A program made the translations under genes and the position numbers. DNA of 64,000 nt, from positions 13,318,597 to 13,382,596 of the forward strand of contig CM030360.1 in assembly GCA_017893485.1 (NCBI GenBank), read 5' to 3'. This document shows, piece by piece, positions 56,529 through 64,000 of this stretch. Origin of the DNA: Hemerocallis citrina (taxonomy: Eukaryota; Streptophyta; Magnoliopsida; Asparagales; Asphodelaceae). The notes under the pieces are model-generated. The model made no database searches, had not been told where the DNA came from, and saw nothing but the letters and a program-made list of their open reading frames with translations. Each line of letters starts with the position of its first letter. The first letter of the stretch is position 1.

Positions 56529-58009
56529 TTTATAACAATCAAAACGGTATTGATAAAGTTAGAATTAAATACTTAGTGAAAAGTTGATTCTATATTATTG
56601 ACTGTTGTTTGGAATTGTATAATTGTGGGTGAGGTTGTACTGTTAATCATAATATGTTACTACACTCTACACCTTGTGGATTATGGCATAAAAATACAAA
56701 TAATTTTGTTAAAGTGAAAACATGGGGTGTGATACATTTGTTAGACTAAATGACCCTGGAAGGCCTAAAGTTTGACCTATAAAAAATATTTGTGTGTACT
56801 TAGAAAGTGCATAATATAGTTCTGTGAAAGATTTTGTATTTTTATCTAATTTGTGTTAATAGAATCTAAACTTGCAGAGTTTTTTAAAGATGTGTTCATC
56901 AAAGATAAATGTATGAAATTGTCTAGTCCTTCAAACACGGTCAATGATTCACAATTGGAATCAAGAACAAGTGTTACTACCACTAAGACTTTAATGGCAT
57001 ATGAACCAAGAAGTTTCCTTAGTTGATGATGAAATGAATTTGTTGTCTTACAATAATACTTTAAATTAGTCGATTTGTCGAAGGGGACTAAAACTATAGT
57101 AAGTGAGATTTTGTAAAAGAAACTTAATTTTGATTATTCAGTAGAAATGTTAATGCATCTTTAGTAGCTAAAGGATTAACTGAGATAAGTCAGGTAGATT
57201 GGTTTGATGTCGACTCACATGTTCGTTATCTTGGTACAATAAGGATTCTTGTTGCTCTTACATTTATTAAATTTTTTGTTATTCATCAGAGATGTTTAAA
57301 CATCTATGGAGATCTTAATGAAGAAATACATATGAAATAACCAGAAAGTTTTGAACTAAGAGTTTTGCACTAATATGTTTAGTGAACAAGATTTAGAAAT
57401 TAGTAAAATCGTTGTAAGATTTAAAACATGGTAATTTGACAAAATTTTTAATGAGCTTAGTTTGAATCTAGTAATTCAAATAAATGTCATTAATTTTGTA
57501 GTGAGTCAAATATAATTGCTACCATTTATTTGTATATTGTTGACATGCTTGTTGTTGGAAATGGCCTCTCTATTATAAATGAAGTTAAAACACCCTGGGG
57601 GGGGTGGGGGGGGAGGGGGGAGTGAATAGGGTGATTGTGCGGAATTAAAAAAATAATTAAAGTAAAGTGCAGAGCAAATAAAAAGAGATAAGAAGAGCAA
57701 ACACAGATAGCACAAGTGATGTAGCGATATAATGTGTTTCGTCCCCTTGGTCTACGTCCATACCACCTACTTGTAGTAATTCTCCGCCACAAGCGTTCCA
57801 CTATACTCAAACCCTTGTACAGTGATTCTCGGATTCAGGCCGAGAGACCTATTACACCCACTGGAATTCTAACACAAGTTCCGTCAATCTCACCGAAGTG
57901 GAAGAAAAGAAAAAGCTCAAGATCTTTAATGATTCTGACTGAAGAATACAAATAGTTACCACACACACTCGGATTGATTGTTGAAAGATTAGTTCAGAAG
58001 ATTTTTCTA

Positions 58010-58732
58010 CTTTCAGTGCAATGGTTTTCTCTTTGGTTTTTGGTACAATCCCGTTGTTTTGTCTATATCTTTTGATTTCCGTCATCTCCATCTCGTTTGT
58101 CTTTAGCTTTCCATGGAATATGTAGTAGTCGAATTCCTTCTCTTCAAGGGTCTCCCTCATTGTAGCAGCCTTTACATCCCACTCTGGCGTGAGACAACTT
58201 ATGAGTTTTCAGACCTTTCGAGCATCATCCAACCCCTTACCTAAGCTCTCAAGTTCGTGGGCAATGATATCGAAGTGGGCAAGCATTTGATCCACATTTT
58301 CTTCTGGCAACATACGAAACACATCAAACTTATAAAAACATAAATTTACTTTAGCTTTTAGCTCAGAGGCGGTTCCCTCATGCCGCTTCAGCATGTTGTT
58401 CCATATCTCGTATGCTGTCTTACAGTTTCGCCCGCATTGCATTAGTTCTTTGTTATTCAACCCTGCATAGAGAGCCGTCATAGCTTTGGAATTTGCCGTC
58501 TTGAGCGCTAGCTCTGCTTTTGTGAAAGCTATCTTTCCTTCGCTAACCGGAATGTCTGTTTTATGCACACATTCCATACTTCTTCTCCAAGCATCTGTAG
58601 AAAATGAGACATACGAACTTTCCAAACATCATAGAATTTTCCATCAAAAAATGGTGAGCGTGTAAGACTTTTCCCATTGGAGATGAATGGCTCCGATGAG
58701 TACAAGTTTTCGGGAGGAGGAATTTCGGCCAT
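58010..58732 (-). pseudogene. copia gag remnant
   Basis: ATG at 58732 (minus). SPFFDGKFYDVWKVRM (the DUF4219-like N-terminal motif) is followed by a frameshift near 58540. It continues with AYEIWNNMLKRHEGT and FDIIAHELESLGKGLDD (UBN2-type Gag), then DYYIFHGKLKTNEMEM beyond a stop near 58208. It ends at the truncated LTR. Capsid protein of the parent element. Confidence 0.75.
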
Positions 58733-58787
58733 TGGATATTTTGCTTAAGCTTTTAAGCTTTTGATAAGCACCTCGCTCTGATAACAC

Positions 58788-59757
58788 TGTAAATCACCCT
58801 GGGGGGGTGAATAGGGTGATTGTGCGAAATTAAAAAAATAATTAAAGTAAAGTGCGAAGTAAATAAAAAGAGATAAGAAGAGCAAACACAGATAGCACAA
58901 GTGACGCAGCGATATAATGTGGTTTGACCCCCTGGTCTACGTCGACACCACCTACTTGTAGCAATTCTCCACCACAAGCGTTCTACTATACTCAAATCCT
59001 TATACAGTAATTCTCGGATTCAGGCCGAGAGACCTATTACACCCACAGGACTTCTAACACAAGTCCTGTCAATCTCACCGAAGTGGAAGAAAAGAAAAAA
59101 CTCAAGATCTTTAATGATCCTAACGGAAGAATACGAATAGTTATCACACACACTTGGATTGATTGTTGAAAGATTAGTTCAGAAGATTTTTCTCAGAAGT
59201 AATAGGTGAAGAAAACACAGTGGGTTCATCCAAATATATAGACTGGGAAGTGTATCGATAAAAAATAGAAACGATACATTCCAAAAATGTGAACAGCGCA
59301 AAGTTTGGTCGATCGCAATTACGGTGCAGATGACCCTACATCTCTATGACGTAAAGTCGGGGGATGAAGGGTTGACTGCTTCTTACATAACTGTGAAGTG
59401 CAGTCGACTGCGATGCGGTCGACCGTTATCGCGTTGTTCGTAACGAATCCACTTTATATTCTTACAAAAAACTAATCAATCACCAATCAATTAAATACAG
59501 ATAAAATCTCACAAATATAGAATGATAGCAACTCGTCTTGATAGCTTTCTTGGACACTAATCAATCATGTGCTCTTTTTGAATATCTTCTTCTTTTGCTT
59601 GATTTTGCAATCTTTCTTTATTACTTTCCTTCTTTGAATATTCTTGAATCTCTCTTGGATCTCCTATTGATATTATTTGATCCTGAAAATCTGAACAACT
59701 CAATTTAAACTTATTAGTATTTATAGACACGTTTTGTGCACACCAAACTAAGAGCCA
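58788..59757 (-). repeat. complete LTR of the copia gag fragment
   Basis: About 970 bases; inner end tgtaaatcaccctggggg. Its first 430 bases recur at 57592-58009. The outer end is placed where copia remnant 2 resumes (actatgatatc at about 59760). Confidence 0.7.
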
Positions 59758-60420
59758 ACAACTATGATATCTAAAGAATTCAACATGAAACACCAAGGTG
59801 TTTTGGACATCATATTAGGTACAAGGGTGAATTTTTCGTTTAGCAAGGGATAAGCCTTAGTCAAACTCATTAAATCAATAATGTGTTCCAAACGTGGGGA
59901 TATAGTGAATGAAAGTGTATTTTGAAACACCTTATGATTATGATAAAAGGTTGACATTTAATGATGATGCAACTATGAGACAGTTAGATCATTCTAAACT
60001 TATAGAAGTTCTCATGTATACAATGATCTACACTAGACCAGACATAGCCTTTGAGGTAGGTATGATCTGTAGATTCACTGGTAATCCAATTAATACAAAT
60101 TGGAGTGCCCTTAAGAGGCTAATGAGATACCTGAGAGGTACTCAAGAGTTTATTTTTTGCAACTCTAGTCATCCTTAAGAATTGAAAGAATGATCTGAAG
60201 CATTATAGTGCTCAGAATTTAGTGAAAGTCGACAACTAGTAGGCATGTATTTACACTAGAGGAGCAGAAGTATTATGGAGATAAGACGGCAAACATGTAT
60301 TGCTATCTTTCATGAAATTAAACCTCTATGTGTTATCCTTTGCAGGAAAAAGGTTGAGTGGATTGAAGGACTTGTTGTTAGTCTGCCACTAAGAAGTTTA
60401 AAGTAACTGTCTAATTTTAT

Positions 60421-60860
60421 TCTGTGACTATCAAGCTACAATGCATTGCAACCTATAAAGCACAAATACGGGTACGAGGTGCGGGCACGACACGACACGG
60501 ATATTGGGATACATTATTTTACAAAAAAAAACTAGGATACGGGTGCATTGGTAGGCACATTATGTATAATATATTTTATATTATATATATAAATAAATAT
60601 TTATTATTTTGTTAAAAATATAAATATTTGAACAATTTCATAGAATTATAAAAAATACATTATAATTATGAGCATTTTTTGAGAGAAAAAATTATAATCT
60701 AACTATCAAAACAATGGGTACACTTGTTTTGTGTTTGAGCATAACTTAAAACATCAATTTTTTGAAATTACACTAGAGCCTCAAACATTTATCTAAACAT
60801 AATTGTGTCCAAAAGTTGCAAAAATATACAAAAAAATTGGATATTCCTTGGGTAAGCACA
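60421..60860. other. AT-rich stretch without genes
   Basis: No coding signal. A short GC-richer patch (gggcacgacacgacacgg) lies at about 60482-60500. Confidence 0.45.
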
Positions 60861-63800
60861 CTGTAACTCCTATTTCCCATATCTGTGATTTTTCTATTGT
60901 ATTTTCATTCCTAGTATTTTATTCAAATTAAAATCCTATATTTTGTTCCAGTTCGAATAAAAACATTCTTTGGTTTCAACTCAATTATTGGTGCCAATAT
61001 TTAATTCAATTGTATTGTTTGTCCTACTCTTTTGTGTCGTTCTTCATGTAGAAATGGACTATTCCTTCCATCTATTTCATTTCCCCCCAATTTTATTCAA
61101 TTTTGACTAAGTCCCTAGTTGGATCCCCCTCAAACCCACTACCCAAATACCCAATAACCCAAATCCTATACTATTTAACCCTAAACCTACCCTAACCCTA
61201 ACCCTAATCCCCTATACTTTTTAAACCCAAAAACACCCAGCCGCCTATCTCCTTCCCCGCCTTCTTCTTCCTCTATCTCGTCGAAAGCCATTTCCGTTAG
61301 CGTCGCCACTTCCCTACCACCTCCGACCACCTTCTAGCCACTCCACCGTCGCCTCCCTCACCTCGCAACTCTCCACCACCTTCCTCGACACACCCCAACT
61401 CCCGAACCTATCTCACCACCGAAACCCACTCCACCATTACCATCGTCGCCTTCCCCATGTCCATCCAACCCATCGCCTTCAGCCGTCGTCAACCCTTATC
61501 ACCTCGCCTCGTCATCACCTCCTCTCCCACGACCTCTGCCAGCCAATGCCAACACCCCCAAAGTCCCTCCCCTGCTCCTCCCCTGTTTTCGAACCCAGAA
61601 ACAGGGCATCGCTCCTCGCTGCACCACCCCACTCGTCGCTCCGCCCCGTCACTGCCATCGTCCCTTCTCGACGTTGCCATCGCCTGCACCGTCAACCAGC
61701 CACTGCCGGTGCTGCTCCCTCTCTCTCCCAGTCCATCGATCAAGAAAAAGGAGGGAAGAAGTGGGTGAATTGATCTGGGCCATTGGATTCCATCACGATC
61801 AGATCTCGATCTGATCTGATCGGTGTTGGCTATTTTGGCGCCCAGAGCAGATCCGTGTAGATCCACTGTGTGGGTTTTTGCACGTGTCTCGTAAGTGCAT
61901 GCGTGTGTCCGTGCTCGTGCCTCGCCTCTCGGAATTCTCATCCGTATTTGTTTGTGTTCGGATTCACCGTCGTTAAGGCAAGTATTCATCTTGTACAAAT
62001 TTTTGTTCTAGTACAGGCATTTAATTTGAAAATACCGCAAATAGTTAGTAGTTGTGACTCCTCATTGACTCGTCATTGTTGATCAAATATTAATCCTCAT
62101 CGATTCCTTAATCTTAAGAGTCACAACACTTTCGTTGACATATTTACAAAACTAGTTGGACCCTTTGTCTCATAATTACTTGAACATGAACCCCTTGACT
62201 GGTGGACATGTGAGGTGTGATGTGTTGTGTCGATTTTACATTCTTTAGAGTTGAGAAATACATGTCAATTGCTATTTTGATAACCACTACATCCGTTTTG
62301 TATCACACATTAATCTAGACTCATAATAATCAATTATCATGCAACTTATATATGAAATACATTCACACTTGTTGCTGTCCTGAACCTTACTTGCTGTTTC
62401 GACCCCTTTAAAGTAAAAATATGAAGTTGAGCCCTGAACATGAAATGTAGCTCTAAATGTCTAGATATCGATAGCCTCCAGAATTTTTGAATTCCGAGTT
62501 ACGGTCTAGGAGATATCGCAGTTTTACTACTGTTGTGTCGGTAGTCGCAGATTCACAAAACTGCTGCACTCCTTTAGTTTACAAATTATTTTAACTATGC
62601 TACCATTAAGTAGTTGCCTTTAAATTTTACATGCTGTTGCTGGACACCCTAGTGAACCTTTCCAAATTTTCTCAGAATTAATTAACAATGTTTCAACACT
62701 GTTTTACATGTAGAAACTTAGATTCACAAATCCTGGCTGAACATAGAAGCTGTATAGTTTGCTGTTTTAACACATGTTACCACAATTTTTATGTACCCTA
62801 ATTATATGCGTTGGAACCAGGCGGGAGTCTAGTTTCTAGACCTCCTGACGGATCCACATTTGCTATCTCGTAGCAACGGAAATCGCAGTTTTGGTACAGC
62901 AACGTCGTGCTGCCCAAATTTGAGATTTTCGTTGTTCATGATATTTTTATTCGTGTTGACCCTCGAATATGCTATATAAATATCTCAAACTTGTTCCATG
63001 TCCATGATTATGATTTTTTGACTTGTTTCGCACACTTGCATGCTTGCTTGATAAAAATTAATAAAAAGTAACAAGCCGGGGTTTAAGGGAAAGACCATAG
63101 TAGTGGACAATATAGGTAAGTGTACTCGGAAGGGGGCTCGTATTTCCCACTTGATACATGTCTCATAAACTAGTATATTATTATTCGATTCATGAACTAG
63201 TATATTATTTGATTCATGAACTAGTATATTACAAATCGATTCATGGACTAGTATATTATTGATCCATGAACTAGTATATATATGATTCATGACTTGTCTT
63301 ATTATGACTTGATACATGAACTAGTTATATGATTACCCGATTCATGAGCATGACTTGCTTGATACTTGATACCTGAGTACACCGCCCTATAGAATTCACC
63401 ACTAGGCCTAAACGTAACTGATTAGTATGTAGCAACCATATAGTAAAAAGATGGATGCATGAAGTGCTACCTAGATAGTAATAACTACAAGACTTGATAC
63501 ATGAAACTCAAACTTGATACATGCTTACCTGATACTTGATGACATGATACACGAGAATTGATACTTGAGCATAATACTTGATACTTGTTACTTGATACTT
63601 GTACTTGCAACTTGACACTAGACTTGAGACTTGCTACTTGACACTGGAACTTGATACTTGTACTTTCAACTTGACACTAGACCTGAGACTTGCTACTTGA
63701 CACTTGAACTTGATACTTATCACTTGATGTTGGATACCCTTACATGTTCACTTGCCACTTACTCCACTATTAAAATTTATTACCTAACCTGATCACTTGA

Positions 63801-64000
63801 GTTGTCCCTCTTGCTAGTTAGTTCTTGAATTCCTACTACTTGTTGCATCCCTATTATATTCTTGATTCCAAATTTTGTCCCATGTTTCTTGTACTCGTTT
63901 TTACTATTTGTGGCCCTAACTTGTACTAAGGGCATTTTCTCTTGTTTTCTCTATTTTTTCTTTTTTCTATTATAGTTATTAAGCAGACTTTGGAGACATG
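60861..64000 (+). mobile_element. long Ty3/gypsy-like LTR, 5' and middle parts (runs off the window)
   Basis: Apparent start tgtaactcctatttccc at about 60861. A promoter-like region follows (ctatactttttaaaccc near 61213), then a CT-rich leader (61240-61760), and from about 61975 blocks shared with 1-2370 in the same order. It is not a close copy of that one, so the two are separate insertions. Proline-rich frames in the leader are not considered genes. The start position is uncertain. Confidence 0.45.
63166..63735. repeat. minisatellites inside the LTR
   Basis: First, about six imperfect units of gattcatgaactagtatatt (63166-63330). Then, from 63489, many short units around acttgatacttg and acttgacact. 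They occupy the place where the first LTR has acatgatt-type repeats. Confidence 0.8.

Larger units (their letters stand above)
57592..59757 (-). mobile_element. reverse-strand Ty1/copia fragment: gag between LTRs
   Basis: Inserted in the RT region of copia remnant 2. Right LTR about 58788-59757, then (minus strand) a primer-binding site at 58786-58774 (tgttatcagagcg, one mismatch to the Met-tRNA complement), a gag frame 58732 to about 58010, then a truncated second LTR 57592-58009 that matches only the first 430 bases of the right one. The purine tract, protease and pol are missing, so it is a deletion derivative. Minus-strand TATA near 59240. The right LTR has a GTCGAC pair at 59403 and 59418. 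Target duplication not resolved. Confidence 0.75.
56150..60420 (+). pseudogene. Ty1/copia pol remnant 2 (integrase, RT, RNase H), split
   Basis: Colinear with remnant 1 but far more decayed. An integrase-core trace lies at about 56215-56400 (SDICDLS; FNHFVDD), the linker at 56740-56930 parallels 25920-26110, and RT runs 57150-57590, where the catalytic YVDD has become IVDM. After the insertion 57592-59757 it resumes at about 59760 (the same point as 26915), with RNase H at 59909-60178 (TRPDIAFEVGMICRFTGN, then LKRLMRYLRGTQEF) and scraps to about 60420. Many stops and frameshifts. The two remnants are separate old insertions of one family. Confidence 0.75.

Noticed and set aside
61170..61212. 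Interstitial telomeric CCCTAA repeats
   Set aside because: Only three or four imperfect units in a C-rich leader.
61457..61998. Proline/serine-rich open frames on both strands
   Set aside because: CT-rich LTR leader; no start context, domain or conservation with the related LTR at 1-2370.

Overview
The window is plant nuclear DNA, almost certainly from a eudicot and possibly an asterid (clade inferred only from the style of the retroelement proteins). It is a gene-poor, AT-rich block made mostly of retrotransposons of several ages nested in one another. No intact host protein-coding gene, rRNA or tRNA gene was found. There is one 500-base assembly gap (11024-11523).

Layout. 1-2370: 3' part of a long LTR; a diverged relative opens at about 60861 and runs off the window end. 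2987-5406: non-autonomous Ty1/copia copy A, its 3' LTR broken by a reverse-strand Tekay-like LTR (5407 to about 8150). 8150-10500: AT-rich DNA with a (TA)n tract, ACGT-rich repeats and a small Helitron-like element. 10661-11023: LINE fragment ending at the gap. About 11524-25126: one reverse-strand Ty3/gypsy element of the Tat (Retand-like) lineage. It has gag, protease and integrase but no reverse transcriptase/RNase H, and carries an oppositely oriented extra gene with its own TATA box and a GTCGAC repeat array. It is split by a 3.5 kb solo LTR (about 17102-20594) that itself holds two foldback elements. 25530-27806: decayed copia pol. 29430-30038: foldback element with a telomere-like core and a nested MITE. 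30887-33714: copia copy B. 33789-35439: CG-rich foldback element, a perfect 93-bp tandem duplication, and a hAT element containing a solo LTR.

37475-55467 is a four-level nest in which every insertion can be placed by direct repeats or reading frame. A reverse-strand LTR element (339-bp LTRs, TSD tgtta) carries fragments of host genes (a RabGAP/TBC protein and probably the mitochondrial MIC60 protein). Copia copy C is inserted in its TBC fragment (TSD gaact). A young 12.4 kb Tekay chromovirus sits in the 5' LTR of copy C (TSD ggtac). A 1.55 kb solo LTR sits in the chromovirus pol (TSD gtttg). 56150-60420 is a second decayed copia pol, split by a reverse-strand copia gag/LTR fragment.

Main points of interest: (1) a gene-capturing LTR element; (2) a candidate 92-nt intron at the gag/protease junction of the chromovirus, which would couple splicing to the Gag:Pol ratio; (3) GTCGAC palindromes in pairs about 20 bp apart, six pairs in the chromovirus LTR and two in the unrelated copia LTR, with a 108-bp higher-order array of the same motif upstream of the antisense gene of the Tat element; (4) a copia family whose three copies share a gag-protease-only body. 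All boundaries, alignments and counts were made by eye.
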